From NCBI GenBank assembly GCA_003388545.1, contig QQVI01000349.1:1-44359 (forward strand): a DNA stretch of 44,359 nt, given 5' to 3'. A program made the translations under genes and the position numbers. The DNA is from Actinomycetota bacterium (GTDB lineage: Bacteria; Actinomycetota; Acidimicrobiia; Spongiisociales; ZC4RG35). The stretch's first letter is position 1; each line of letters begins with the position of its first letter. Below the pieces are notes generated by a model. The model was given only the letters and a program-made list of their open reading frames with translations. It was not told where the DNA came from and searched no databases. Below are positions 25,342 to 34,559 of this stretch, one piece after another.

Positions 25342-26550
25342 TTACTCGGACTTGGCGACCTCGGCGACGCGTCGACGGCGCTCGTCGGAGCGATTGGCGT
25401 CTCCCTGGATCTCGATGAGCTGTTGGCGCGCCGCCTTAGCCAGTTCTTCTGCGTTGGCCTCGGCGTGAGCCAGCCTGCTCTCGACGCCTTCCTCTACGAG
25501 CTTTCTCGCCTCGTCGAGAAGGGCCTCGACCATCTCCTCTTCGGGCACGACCCTCACGACTTGGCCTTTGATGAACAGATGGCCTTTGCCACGTCCAGCG
25601 GCGATGCCGATATCGGCCTCACGGGCCTCACCGGGCCCGTTGACCACGCAGCCCATGACAGCCACCTGAATCGGCAGGTTCTCAGCCTCGAGGGCCACTT
25701 GAGCCTTGGTCGTTACTTCAATGACGTCGACCTCGGCGCGCCCACAAGATGGGCATGCGATCAAGTCGAGGCCCTTACGCTCGCGCAGACCGAGAAACTC
25801 GAGCAGTTGCCTTCCGGCCTTCGCTTCCTCGACCGGGTCCGCCGTCAGAGAGAAGCGAATGGTGTCGCCGATCCCCTGATTGAGCAGGGTGGCGATCCCG
25901 GCCACCGACTTGATGAGCCCCGAGGGTGGCGGCCCTGCCTCGGTCACGCCGAGGTGGAGCGGGTAATCGACCGCCTCGGATAGGAGCCGGTACGACTCGA
26001 TCATCGAGGGCACGTGTGAGTGCTTGACCGAGATCTTGATGTCCTCGAAGTCGACCTCTTCGAGATATCTCACCTCGACCTTGGCCGACTCGACGAGAGC
26101 TTCCGGCACGGGCGAGCCGTACTTGGCCAGAAGGTCCTTATCGAGTGAGCCCGCGTTGACCCCAACCCGGATGGGCACCCCGCGGTCGCGAGCTTCTCGG
26201 GCGACAGTCTTGATCTGCTCTTCCTTGCGGATGTTCCCCGGATTGAGTCTGAGACCCTGCACCCCGGCTTCCAAGGCAGCCAGCGCCAGCCGGTACTGAT
26301 AGTGAATGTCGGCAATGATCGGAACCGGGCTCCTGGGAACGATCTCGGCCAGACCCTGAGCTGCTTCGACCTCGTTGCAGGTGATCCTGACGATGTCGGC
26401 CCCAGCCCCGGCGAGTGCGTACACCTGAGCCAGCGTCCCGTCGACATCTGCCGTCTTCGTCGTGGTCATCGACTGGACAGAAATCGGAGCGCCACCGCCC
26501 ACGGCGACATCGCCCACATGCAGTTGTCGTGTCTGTTTGCGCTCGATCAT
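25342..26550 (-). CDS. ispG: 4-hydroxy-3-methylbut-2-en-1-yl diphosphate synthase
   Basis: IspG is a [4Fe-4S] enzyme of the MEP pathway that converts MEcPP to HMBPP. The TIM-barrel part carries VQSMTTTKTADV, IVRITCNEVEAAQGL, ADIHYQYRLAL and LRLNPGNI. Cluster Cys residues are in LIACPSCGRAEVD and VMGCVVNGPGEA. The last 45 or so residues form an extra charged helix beyond the normal end (EEGVESRLAHAEANAEELAKAAR...). rseP lies upstream and dxr, another MEP gene, beyond it: the usual dxr-rseP-ispG group. Confidence 0.96.
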   Translation of the reverse strand: MIERKQTRQLHVGDVAVGGGAPISVQSMTTTKTADVDGTLAQVYALAGAGADIVRITCNEVEAAQGLAEIVPRSPVPIIADIHYQYRLALAALEAGVQGLRLNPGNIRKEEQIKTVAREARDRGVPIRVGVNAGSLDKDLLAKYGSPVPEALVESAKVEVRYLEEVDFEDIKISVKHSHVPSMIESYRLLSEAVDYPLHLGVTEAGPPPSGLIKSVAGIATLLNQGIGDTIRFSLTADPVEEAKAGRQLLEFLGLRERKGLDLIACPSCGRAEVDVIEVTTKAQVALEAENLPIQVAVMGCVVNGPGEAREADIGIAAGRGKGHLFIKGQVVRVVPEEEMVEALLDEARKLVEEGVESRLAHAEANAEELAKAARQQLIEIQGDANRSDERRRRVAEVAKSE

Positions 26551-26585
26551 CTAGACCAAAACTAGCCCGGGGCGGAGGCGAACCA

Positions 26586-27701
26586 TTAGAGCGATATCGG
26601 GTTCACTACATCGAGAATGATGGCCACCAGGCCAAGGAACCCGAAGATTGCGATGACGGCCGCCGCGACCGGCATCATCTTCTCGATATTGGCTTCGCGA
26701 TGGGTGACCTTCTCGTACAGAGCCACTGCAAAGTGCCCTCCATCGAGGGGGAAGAGGGGTAGGAGATTCAGTGTCGCCAGAATCACGTTGACCAGCGCCA
26801 GTATCCCCACAAAAGCGGCAGCAGATTCCATCTGGGTGCCGATGTTGACCAGGCCGATCGGGCTGACAGGCCTGATCTCCTGGTCCACATCCGTGTCTCC
26901 GACTAGGACTCCGAAGTATTGGGCGATGTTGGATGGCCGGAGCATCTCGAACAGAGAGCGGAACGTGTTCTCTATTCCCGTCCAGACGTTCTGGGCGGCG
27001 ATGCCGACGCCCTGGAACACCCCGACATCCTCAACGATCACCTCGGATGTGACGCCGAGGAATCCGGTGGTCCCGGAGCCGTCGGCGGAGGGTTGCTCGA
27101 TCAGGCTCGTCTCGAGAGTGAGCACCTGGCCCTCCCTCTCAACGACCAGAGTGGTTGGGCCACCACCCTCCGATCGCAGCGCAGCCACCACTTCGTCCCA
27201 CGTGTCTACCTCAGTGCCGCCAAGAGAGAGGATCACATCGCCGGTCTGGAGCCCGGCTACCGCCGCAGGCGAATCCCGCTCCTCGCCGTCGATCTCCACA
27301 GTTTGCACGACCTGGTCGACCTCAGTTGTGGGCGTTGCGATGCCCTGGGCGACGGCGATGCCGAAGAAGAGCAAGAATGCGATCAGGAAATTGGTCCCAA
27401 CGCCGGCAAGGACCACAAAGCTCTTTTCCCAGAACTTCTTCTCGCGGTATGTGCGGCCGAGATCCTCTGGTGCCACTTCCTCGAGGGGATTCATCCCAAC
27501 GATCCGGACGTATCCACCCAATGGAATCCACTTGAACCCGTACTCGGTTTCCCCGCGTTGAGTCGACCAGATCTTGGGCCCGAACCCAAAGAAGAACTGG
27601 GTCGCTTTCATGCCGACGGCCTTGGCGGCGAGAAAGTGACCTGCCTCATGGGCCGTGACGAAGATGATGATTGCCACTGCGGCGGCGATTCCACCAACCA
27701 T
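26586..27701 (-). CDS. rseP: Site-2 family intramembrane zinc metalloprotease (RseP/Rip1-like)
   Basis: This 371-residue inner-membrane protease cleaves membrane-bound substrates such as anti-sigma factors. The zinc motif HEAGH is at residues 18-22 in the first helix. The second zinc-ligand motif LDGGH lies in NLLPLFPLDGGH near residue 320. A PDZ domain sits between (SPAAVAGLQTGDVILSLGGTEVDTWDEVVAALRS). About four membrane helices are visible. It stands between dxr and ispG as in most actinobacteria. The substrate is unknown. Confidence 0.93.
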   Translation of the reverse strand: MVGGIAAAVAIIIFVTAHEAGHFLAAKAVGMKATQFFFGFGPKIWSTQRGETEYGFKWIPLGGYVRIVGMNPLEEVAPEDLGRTYREKKFWEKSFVVLAGVGTNFLIAFLLFFGIAVAQGIATPTTEVDQVVQTVEIDGEERDSPAAVAGLQTGDVILSLGGTEVDTWDEVVAALRSEGGGPTTLVVEREGQVLTLETSLIEQPSADGSGTTGFLGVTSEVIVEDVGVFQGVGIAAQNVWTGIENTFRSLFEMLRPSNIAQYFGVLVGDTDVDQEIRPVSPIGLVNIGTQMESAAAFVGILALVNVILATLNLLPLFPLDGGHFAVALYEKVTHREANIEKMMPVAAAVIAIFGFLGLVAIILDVVNPISL

Positions 27702-27738
27702 GGCCGTTACGGTAATTCGGGTGGGCCGCTACGAGCGG

Positions 27739-28881
27739 TCAACAGGCACCGGCGACCAGCGATGCAGCCACCTCTCGCGCCTCTTTGTCGGCATCGACGA
27801 CTGACTGGAAGTCCGTGAGCTCACGCCACCCAACCTCCTCCAAGGTCATCTCAACCACTCTGGGTATGCCGGTGAACCCGAGCCTTCCTTGCAGGAAGGC
27901 CTCAACGGCGACCTCGTCGGCAGCGTTCAGCACGGCCGGCGATGACCCTCCTTCCCGACCAGCCCGATAGGAGAGATCGAGTGCAGGAAACGCCTTGCGA
28001 TCGGGCTCCTCGAACTCGAGTGCCCGACCAACCAGAGAGAAGTCGAGGTCAGGGCCCGGAGCGCGCTCCGGCGCCGTCAGCGCATACTGGATGGGGATGC
28101 GCATGTCTGCCTGGCCAAGATGTGCTTTGAACGACCCGTCGACGAACTCAACCATGGAGTGCACGATCGACTGGGGGTGGACGACCACATCGATCTGGTC
28201 GAAGTCGACGTCGAAGAGGAAGTGAGCTTCTATCACCTCGAGGCCCTTGTTGAACAGAGTTGCCGAGTCGATGGTGATGCGGTTCCCCATGTCCCAGGTG
28301 GGATGGTCAAGAGCCTCTTGCGGCGTGACCGACTCCAACTCTTCAGTAGACCTTCCTCGAAACGGGCCACCCGATGCGGTCAAGACGAGTCGAGCAACGG
28401 CGTCGAATGGCTCTCCCAGGAGGCATTGGTACAGAGCAGAGTGCTCGCTGTCCACCGGGATCAACTCGCCACCTGCCTCGAGAGCGCTTCGCACAACAGG
28501 CCCACCTGCCACGAGGCTCTCCTTGTTGGCCAACGCCACGCGATTGCCCTCGGCCAGGGCGACGAGTGTGGCGCGGAGGCCGGCGGAGCCAACGATTCCA
28601 TTGACGATCACCGCATCGGACAGGCCTGCCAGTGACGCCACCTCGTCGGGGCCGAAGCTCACCTCCCGTCCGAGCTCGGAGCTGAAGCGCTCTCTCTCGT
28701 CTTGGGAGCCACCCGCAATCGCCACTAGGGCATCGGGATAGCGACGTGCTTGTTCCAGAAGCTGGTTGCCCGGGCTTCGGGCGGCGAGGGCAAGCACATC
28801 GGCACCAATGGCATCGACCACATCGAGGGTCTGGGTTCCGATGGATCCGGTGGAGCCGAGAACGACTACCGGCCGGGTCAC
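27739..28881 (-). CDS. dxr: 1-deoxy-D-xylulose 5-phosphate reductoisomerase
   Basis: Dxr converts DXP to MEP with NADPH, the first committed step of the MEP isoprenoid pathway. The 380-residue enzyme has the NADPH motif VVVLGSTGSIGTQTLD at its start, then ALANKESLVAGG, PVDSEHSALYQCL, LTASGGPFRG and VVHPQSIVHSMVEF, with a C-terminal helical domain. The GTG overlaps the cdsA stop by four bases (GTGA). The open frame continues upstream inside cdsA, but that part is an out-of-frame reading of cdsA. Confidence 0.96.
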   Translation of the reverse strand: MTRPVVVLGSTGSIGTQTLDVVDAIGADVLALAARSPGNQLLEQARRYPDALVAIAGGSQDERERFSSELGREVSFGPDEVASLAGLSDAVIVNGIVGSAGLRATLVALAEGNRVALANKESLVAGGPVVRSALEAGGELIPVDSEHSALYQCLLGEPFDAVARLVLTASGGPFRGRSTEELESVTPQEALDHPTWDMGNRITIDSATLFNKGLEVIEAHFLFDVDFDQIDVVVHPQSIVHSMVEFVDGSFKAHLGQADMRIPIQYALTAPERAPGPDLDFSLVGRALEFEEPDRKAFPALDLSYRAGREGGSSPAVLNAADEVAVEAFLQGRLGFTGIPRVVEMTLEEVGWRELTDFQSVVDADKEAREVAASLVAGAC

Positions 28882-30086
28882 AGCAGTCCGAAACCCCGGA
28901 GCACGAAATACACGGCAGGAACGGCGATCAGGAAGCTGTCGATCCGATCCAGCATCCCACCGTGCCCGGGCAGAACGGAGCCCATGTCCTTGACGCCCAT
29001 GGACCGCTTGATCGAGGACTCGATCAGATCGCCGATCGGGGCGAAGAACCCCACGACAACCGCAACGATGAGGCCCCTGGCTATGCCAATCCCCTCCCAC
29101 GCCGGGAACGTCGTGAGGATGGACGCCACGACCATCGACGCGATGAGGCCGCCGAAGAGGCCCTCGACGGTCTTGTTGGGCGACACCGAAGGCGCGAGCT
29201 TGCGGCGGCCGAAGGACCTTCCCACGAAGTAGGCGCCCATGTCGTTGAAGGCCACGAGGAGCACAACGAACATGATGTATGCCACGGGCTGGGGACCCTG
29301 TTCGATCAGGATCGCAAACGACAGGAGCCCCACCCATCCCATGCCCATCACGGTCACGGCGGCGTTCTCCAGGGCCTGACGACGAGGGGCAAGCGAGAAG
29401 AAGAGGACGGTGATCACGGTTGTGACCGCAGCCCAGCCGCCGATCGCCAGTGGGCCAATCTGAGCCGCGCCCACGCCCATCAACATCACACCGATGAGGC
29501 CAAACAGGGCTACCGGCCGGTAATCGACCGTGCGCAATGTGGCATAGAACTCACCCAGCGCCACGACCATGATCAAGATGACAAATCCGGCGAACCACCA
29601 GCCGCCAAGCAGCAGGCTCCCGAGGAACAGCCCGAAGATGACGAAAGCGGACGCTACCCGCAGTGCGAAGTCCGAGGCTGCTGCCTGCGCAGTCACCTCG
29701 TGATCCTCCATGTTCACCCTGGCGGTTCCTGCCACGTCGTCGAAACCGACCATGCCCGAGTCCACACCGGCAACAGAGGCAGAGACGGCTTGCTGCTCCC
29801 ATTCCTCACTGGCAGCCCGAGCCACGTCTTCGGCCAGGCCCTCGTATTCCTGCGTGGAATATGCGGTGTACTCCCGAGGACTGAACTCATCTAGCTCCGA
29901 GCTTGCCGCGTCTTCCTCTTCCGGTTCGTCGTCGGCCAGGAACGGATCCTCGTCATCCTCGCCGTCGTCGACTTCGATGCCGGGCAGTGGAACGACGTCC
30001 GCTTCGCGATCCCGCTCCGTGGTGTCTTCCTCCCACGGCCTACCGAAGCTCTTGTCGTCTCCGTCGTTACGCCCGTTCTCGTCCAA
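28878..30086 (-). CDS. cdsA: Phosphatidate cytidylyltransferase with long acidic N-terminus
   Basis: CdsA makes CDP-diacylglycerol from CTP and phosphatidic acid at the membrane. Residues from about 140 onward hold around eight membrane helices and the family signature SMGVKDMGSVLPGHGGMLDRIDS near the end. The first 138 residues are extra: very acidic, with a Tyr-containing middle (REYTAYSTQEYEGLAEDVARA) and no membrane segment, so they should project into the cytoplasm. The total is 402 residues against roughly 270-300 for most relatives. The TTG start has GAGG eight bases upstream and follows frr after three bases. The usual uppS gene is missing between frr and cdsA. Confidence 0.92.
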   Translation of the reverse strand: MDENGRNDGDDKSFGRPWEEDTTERDREADVVPLPGIEVDDGEDDEDPFLADDEPEEEDAASSELDEFSPREYTAYSTQEYEGLAEDVARAASEEWEQQAVSASVAGVDSGMVGFDDVAGTARVNMEDHEVTAQAAASDFALRVASAFVIFGLFLGSLLLGGWWFAGFVILIMVVALGEFYATLRTVDYRPVALFGLIGVMLMGVGAAQIGPLAIGGWAAVTTVITVLFFSLAPRRQALENAAVTVMGMGWVGLLSFAILIEQGPQPVAYIMFVVLLVAFNDMGAYFVGRSFGRRKLAPSVSPNKTVEGLFGGLIASMVVASILTTFPAWEGIGIARGLIVAVVVGFFAPIGDLIESSIKRSMGVKDMGSVLPGHGGMLDRIDSFLIAVPAVYFVLRGFGLL

Positions 30087-30089
30087 GTC

Positions 30090-30650
30090 TCAGACCTCTG
30101 TCAGCTCTTCTTCTTTGTTCTGGAGCAGCCCGTCGATCCGATCTGTGAACCGATCCGTCAGCTTCTGGAGCTCATCTTCGCCCCTGCGGATGTCATCGTC
30201 GGAGATTTCGCCATGGAGATTCTCCATCTCGGACTTGGCGTGACGCCTGATGTTCCTGACCGAGACCCTGCCTTCCTCGGCCATATTCCTGACGACCCGG
30301 ATGAGATCCTTCCGCCTCTCTTCAGTGAGCGTCGGGAAGGCGATGCGCACGACATTGCCGTCGTTGGTCGGGTTGAGCCCGAGATCGGCCGACTGGATGG
30401 CCTTCTCGATGTTTCCCAGAGAGCTCTGATCGAAGGGGTGCACGACGAGCAGCCGCGGCTCGGGCACCGCGATCGACGCGAGCTGCTGAAGTGGTGTGGG
30501 TGTGCCGTAGTACTCGACCTGGATCCTCTGCAGGAGCTGGGGATTGGCCCGACCGGTGCGGACCGTGGAGAACTCCGACGCTACGTGCTCGATTGCTCCC
30601 TCCATCTTCAACTCTGCTTCGGTGAGCAAGTCGTCGATGATCGCAACCAT
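30090..30650 (-). CDS. frr: Ribosome recycling factor
   Basis: RRF, with EF-G, splits post-termination ribosomes. The 186-residue protein has the full family layout: the helix LTEAELKMEGAIEHVASEFSTVRTGRANPQLL, then VEYYGTPTPLQQLASIAVPEPRLLVVHPFD, LGLNPTNDGNVVRIAFPTLTEERRKDL and the final long helices. It lies nine bases after pyrH in the classic rpsB-tsf-pyrH-frr order. Confidence 0.97.
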   Translation of the reverse strand: MVAIIDDLLTEAELKMEGAIEHVASEFSTVRTGRANPQLLQRIQVEYYGTPTPLQQLASIAVPEPRLLVVHPFDQSSLGNIEKAIQSADLGLNPTNDGNVVRIAFPTLTEERRKDLIRVVRNMAEEGRVSVRNIRRHAKSEMENLHGEISDDDIRRGEDELQKLTDRFTDRIDGLLQNKEEELTEV

Positions 30651-30659
30651 GTCCGCCTC

Positions 30660-31376
30660 CTAATGAACGATGGTGCCGATTTCATCTCCGCGCACGGCGC
30701 GCAAGATGTTCCCCGGCTGTGTCATGTCGAACACGACGATCGGCACGCCATGCTCCTTACACATCGTAACTGCCGTCGTGTCCATGACCCGAAGCTCTCT
30801 GGCGATGAAGTCCATGTATGAGAGGTCGGCGATCCTCTCGGCCTTGGGGTTCGTAGCCGGATCCGAGTCGTAGATGCCGTCAACCTTGCTCGCTTTCAGC
30901 AGGGCGTCGGCGTCCATCTCTATGGCCCTCAGAGCCGCGGTGGTGTCCGTTGTGAAGAACGGATTCCCTGTCCCGGCGGCGAAAATGACGACCCGCCCTT
31001 TTTCCAGGTGACGCATGGCACGGAGCCGGATATAGGGCTCGGCAAGTTCTTGCATCGTGATCGCGCTCTGGACTCGGGTGTCCACCCCTTGTTTCTCCAG
31101 GGCATCACGCAGAGCCAATGCGTTGATCACCGTCGCCAGCATCCCCATGTAGTCGGCAGACGCCGGGTCCATCCCCTTCGCGGCCGAGGAGACCCCGCGG
31201 AATATGTTGCCTCCTCCGACGACGATGGCCGTTTCGGTGCCGTCGGAAACACCCTGTGCGATCTCCTCGGCGACGCGAACGACGGTCAGGGGGTCAATCC
31301 CGTATCCGACAGTCGGGTCGGCGAACGCCTCTCCGGAGAGCTTGAGGAGGACCCTTCTCTGTTGGCCTTTGGTCAA
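30660..31376 (-). CDS. pyrH: UMP kinase
   Basis: PyrH phosphorylates UMP to UDP for pyrimidine nucleotide supply. The 238-residue protein belongs to the amino-acid kinase fold: [42 protein letters not shown] and [19 protein letters not shown]. The TTG start has AGAGG four bases upstream and lies seven bases after tsf. Confidence 0.97.
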   Translation of the reverse strand: MTKGQQRRVLLKLSGEAFADPTVGYGIDPLTVVRVAEEIAQGVSDGTETAIVVGGGNIFRGVSSAAKGMDPASADYMGMLATVINALALRDALEKQGVDTRVQSAITMQELAEPYIRLRAMRHLEKGRVVIFAAGTGNPFFTTDTTAALRAIEMDADALLKASKVDGIYDSDPATNPKAERIADLSYMDFIARELRVMDTTAVTMCKEHGVPIVVFDMTQPGNILRAVRGDEIGTIVH

Positions 31377-31383
31377 GATGCCT

Positions 31384-31995
31384 CTATTCGCCTACGGCAA
31401 TCCTTGCGAGCCGGCGCACCGATATGTTCTCTCCCATCTTCGAAGCGAGCTGGGAGATCATGTCTCCCACCGATCCGTCGAACCTATCAGCATTCACGAA
31501 CTTCTGGTCGTACAGAACATTGTCCTCGTACCAGGACTCGAGCTTCCCTTCGACGATCTTGTCGATCACCTGCTCGGGCTTTCCCTCGGCCGCCGCCTGA
31601 CGCGCGATCAGCTCGCGCTCTTTCTCGACGGCGGTTTCGTCGACTTCCTCACGTCGCACCCAACCGGGATTGCCCCAGCTGACATGCATGGCGACATCAT
31701 TGGCGACTTGTTGGAACTCGTCACTCTTGGCCACGAAGTCGGTCTCACAAGCAAGCTCGACCAGAACGCCCATGACCGGTCTCCCGTTCTGCTCATGGAC
31801 ATAGATCCCGACGGTGCCCTCGGTCGCCTCCCGATCGGCGCGTTTGGCCATCTTCGCCTGACCGCGCTCCCGGAGTAGCTCAAACGCTTTGTCGAAGTCG
31901 CCGTCTGCGTCGTTCAGCGCCGCCTTGGCGTCCATCATCCCGACTCCGGCAGTCTGGCGGAGCTTCTGGATGTCTTTGGCTGTGATCTCGGCCAT
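31384..31995 (-). CDS. tsf: Elongation factor Ts
   Basis: EF-Ts exchanges GDP on EF-Tu. The 203-residue protein is of the short type found in many actinobacteria and cyanobacteria. It has the UBA-like N-terminus ([27 protein letters not shown]) and the conserved [17 protein letters not shown] segment, and ends with a single dimerisation-type subdomain. It lies five bases after rpsB. Confidence 0.97.
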   Translation of the reverse strand: MAEITAKDIQKLRQTAGVGMMDAKAALNDADGDFDKAFELLRERGQAKMAKRADREATEGTVGIYVHEQNGRPVMGVLVELACETDFVAKSDEFQQVANDVAMHVSWGNPGWVRREEVDETAVEKERELIARQAAAEGKPEQVIDKIVEGKLESWYEDNVLYDQKFVNADRFDGSVGDMISQLASKMGENISVRRLARIAVGE

Positions 31996-32000
31996 GGCGC

Positions 32001-32723
32001 CTATGCCTCCGCCTTCGCCGGCTTCTTGCCCTTCTTGGCATACGCCTCGCGACCTTCGATGATCGAGTCGGCGAGAGCACCTGCGATGAGGTCTGAGGCG
32101 CGTATCGCGTCGTCGTTGCCTGCGATGACGTACTTGATGTCGTCAGGGTCGCAATTGCTGTCTACGAGGGCAATGATCGGGATTTCGAGCCGCGCCGCCT
32201 CGGCGACGGCCGTCTCTTCGGCGTTCACGTCGATGATGAAGACTGCATCCGGCAATCTCTCCATTCCGGCAACGCCGCCCAGGTTCGCCTCCAGCTTTTC
32301 GAGCTCGCGGTGAAGCTTGAGTCGCTCCTTCTTGGTGAGGTCGCTCTGCTCATTCGACTCTTCCATCTGACGCAGCTCACGCATGTAGAAGATCCGCTTC
32401 TGGATGGTCTGGAAGTTGGTCAGCATGCCGCCCAACCACCGGTAGTTCACAAATGGCATGCCGGATCGTTGTGCATGCTCGGCGATGGCCGACTGGGCTT
32501 GCTTCTTCGTGCCGACGAAGAGCACAGAGCCCCCGCGTGCGGCCACTTCGTTGACGAACTCGGCCGCCTCGGCGATCTGGTTCACCGTTTGGCGGAGGTC
32601 GATGATGTGGATTCCGTTGCGCTCGCCGTAGATGTAGGGGCGCATCTTGGGGTTCCAACGCCTCGTCTGATGGCCGAAGTGCACACCAGCTTCGAGGAGC
32701 TGTTTCATGGTCACCGTGGACAC
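32001..32723 (-). CDS. rpsB: 30S ribosomal protein S2
   Basis: S2 sits on the 30S back near the mRNA exit. The 240-residue protein shows [52 protein letters not shown] and the C-terminal [29 protein letters not shown]. The GTG start has AAAGGA at good spacing; an ATG five codons later is possible. The leader (32724-32890) has a weak promoter candidate and no other feature I can support. Confidence 0.97.
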   Translation of the reverse strand: MSTVTMKQLLEAGVHFGHQTRRWNPKMRPYIYGERNGIHIIDLRQTVNQIAEAAEFVNEVAARGGSVLFVGTKKQAQSAIAEHAQRSGMPFVNYRWLGGMLTNFQTIQKRIFYMRELRQMEESNEQSDLTKKERLKLHRELEKLEANLGGVAGMERLPDAVFIIDVNAEETAVAEAARLEIPIIALVDSNCDPDDIKYVIAGNDDAIRASDLIAGALADSIIEGREAYAKKGKKPAKAEA

Positions 32724-32855
32724 GGTCGATTCCTTTCTGGTTAGTACTTCCGCCTGTCGGTAATCCCACTCCGTTTCCGGGTGATCCTCTTCCGGTCCGG
32801 TGCGTTCACATCCGGGCCGACCAGTGAGGATGGACAGGCGTGCTTGATGGGGGCG

Positions 32856-32861
32856 ATTCTA
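32856..32861 (-). promoter_or_regulatory. Possible -10 of the rpsB-tsf-pyrH-frr promoter
   Basis: TAGAAT on the minus strand with a poor -35 (TATCCA, 17 bases upstream). A start near 32849 would give a leader of about 125 bases, long enough for S2 autoregulation. Weak evidence. Confidence 0.3.
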
Positions 32862-32890
32862 GATGTCAGCGCGGAGCTTGGATAAATCAG

Positions 32891-33670
32891 CTAGCCAAGG
32901 GCGAGCTCGCCCAGCCGGTTGCGGAGCGACATCATGGTCTTGGCGTGGATCTGACAGACCCGCGACTCGGTGACTCCGAGGACCTCCCCGATCTCGGAGA
33001 GAGTCATGCTCTCGTAGTAGTAGAGGGTGACCACGAGGCGATCGCGCTCGGGAAGCTTGTTGATCGCCTCGACGAGGCCCTCGCGCGTTTCTTCTGCCTG
33101 GACGGCAGTCTCCGGTGAGATGCTTCCGGGGTCGGCCAGCATGTCGCCGACGGTCGTCGCCGAGTCTGAGCCAACCATCTCGTCGAGAGCTGCGATTCCG
33201 GTGCGTCCAATCTCGGCGAGCGCCGATTGGAGCTCGTCGACGGACATCTCCATGTGCTCGGCGAGCTCTTCTTCGGTGGGCGCTCGTTGCAAGCGATGTT
33301 CCAGTTCGGCCACGGCTGTCTCGATCAGCCTCGAACGGGAACGAACGGACCTGGGCACCCAGTCGAGGGCCCTCAGCTCGTCGAGGATTGCCCCTTTGAT
33401 CCTGTTGATCGCGTAAGTCTCGAACTTGAAGCCTCGCTCTGGCTCGAACTTGTCAATGGCATCGATCAGGCCGAACAACCCGTATGAAGCGAGGTCGTTC
33501 TGGTCGACAGAACGGGGAAGACCCGCCCCGACGCGGCCCGCGACGTACTTGACGAGTGGTGAGTAGTGCAGGATCAACCGCTCGCGAACGGCGGCGTCGC
33601 CATCCTCCTTGAAGGAGCGCCACAATCCGTCGATCACGGACTGATCAGGCTCTTGGATGGCTTCGGTCAT
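32891..33670 (-). CDS. whiG: WhiG/FliA-type RNA polymerase sigma factor
   Basis: A 259-residue sigma-28-group factor. Region 2 is LVKYVAGRVGAGLPRSVDQNDLASYGLFGLIDAIDKFEPERGFKFETYAINRIKGAILDELR, with the family's DWVPRSVR link. Region 3 is LQRAPTEEELAEHMEMSVDEL, and region 4 is LPERDRLVVTLYYYESMTLSEIGEVLGVTESRVCQIHAKTM. In Streptomyces WhiG drives sporulation and in flagellated bacteria FliA drives motility; which applies here cannot be told. The ATG has GAGG six bases upstream and overlaps the end of xerC by 26 bases. The xerC-whiG-rpsB order matches Streptomyces. Confidence 0.93.
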   Translation of the reverse strand: MTEAIQEPDQSVIDGLWRSFKEDGDAAVRERLILHYSPLVKYVAGRVGAGLPRSVDQNDLASYGLFGLIDAIDKFEPERGFKFETYAINRIKGAILDELRALDWVPRSVRSRSRLIETAVAELEHRLQRAPTEEELAEHMEMSVDELQSALAEIGRTGIAALDEMVGSDSATTVGDMLADPGSISPETAVQAEETREGLVEAINKLPERDRLVVTLYYYESMTLSEIGEVLGVTESRVCQIHAKTMMSLRNRLGELALG

Positions 33671-34532
33671 ACGTCCCTCTGAGGTGCTCCCGGGTTACAG
33701 CAGTGTATATCTGTGTCGTCGCCAGATCGGTGTGTCCCAAAAGATCCTGTACAACACGCAAGTCTGCCCCGCCTTCCAGAAGATGTGTTGCAAAGCTGTG
33801 TCGCAATGCGTGAGGGAACGTCGCGAGCCGCTCCGCGACCACTTTGCGAAGTCCTCTCGGGCCCATTCTGCTGCCTCGCTTGCCGACCCACAATGAATCT
33901 CCAGCCCCATTCGCCGCGAGCTGCGGCCGGGCACGGTTGACATAGGCCTCGAGAGCCTCCTGAGCAGGCTTTCCAATGGGCACCCGACGTCCTTTGCGGC
34001 CTTTCCCGGTGATGGTGAGAACCTCCTTGCCGACGTCGTCCAGAGTCAGTGACGCCAACTCAGAGATCCGGAGCCCGGTCGCGTAGAGAACCTCGATGAT
34101 CGCCGCATCACGCAGACCGATCGGCGTCGAATCGTCAATGGCGTCGATGGCGCTCACCAGATGACGTGAGGGCAGAGCGTGAGGAAGGGGCCGGTCGAGC
34201 TTGGGCCTCGACACGTTCTCGAACGGGTTGCTGGCCACTGTCCCTCGCCGGCCCGCGTCCGTGTAGAAGCTGGACACGGATGAGGCTTTTCGTGACATCG
34301 AGCGCCGTGAGTATTGCCGGGTATCGAGGAACGCCAGATAGCGTCGAGCGTGGCGGCGCTCGACACTCTGAATCGACTCCACACCCGCCCGGTCGCAGTA
34401 GTCGAAGAACTGAGCCAGGTCCCCTCGATAGGCCTCGAGCGTGTGCTCCGACAGCCCTCTTTGGTCTCGCAAGCGAGATATGTAGTCGTCAACATCGGCA
34501 GCTGCCCAATCTGGCAGATCCGGAAGTCTCAC
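33645..34532 (-). CDS. xerC: Tyrosine recombinase XerC/XerD
   Basis: A site-specific recombinase that resolves chromosome dimers at dif. The 295-residue protein has the SAM-like N-terminal domain (DYISRLRDQRGLSEHTLEAYRGDLAQFFDYC). The catalytic set is Arg in ATGLRISEL, Lys in GKGRKGRRVPIG, His-x-x-Arg in HALRHSFATHLL, His in LLGHTDLATTQIY, and Tyr276. Its core neighbours and complete length argue for the housekeeping Xer protein and not a phage integrase. The GTG start lies 27 bases after dprA. Whether it is the C or D partner cannot be decided here. Confidence 0.9.
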   Translation of the reverse strand: MRLPDLPDWAAADVDDYISRLRDQRGLSEHTLEAYRGDLAQFFDYCDRAGVESIQSVERRHARRYLAFLDTRQYSRRSMSRKASSVSSFYTDAGRRGTVASNPFENVSRPKLDRPLPHALPSRHLVSAIDAIDDSTPIGLRDAAIIEVLYATGLRISELASLTLDDVGKEVLTITGKGRKGRRVPIGKPAQEALEAYVNRARPQLAANGAGDSLWVGKRGSRMGPRGLRKVVAERLATFPHALRHSFATHLLEGGADLRVVQDLLGHTDLATTQIYTAVTREHLRGTYDRSHPRA

Positions 34533-34559
34533 CTGTTCAATCGTATTGGAAGTGGGCCT

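Noticed and set aside
28882-29337. Upstream extension of the dxr frame
   Set aside because: It reads cdsA in the wrong frame; the NADPH motif starts right after the GTG at 28881.
28746-29894. A 382-residue plus-strand frame opposite cdsA and dxr
   Set aside because: Rich in His, Asp and Arg from reversed membrane codons; a shadow frame.
33645-34532. Phage or integrative-element integrase
   Set aside because: The tyrosine recombinase is in the conserved dprA-xerC-whiG setting, is full length for Xer, and has no att repeats or tRNA next to it.
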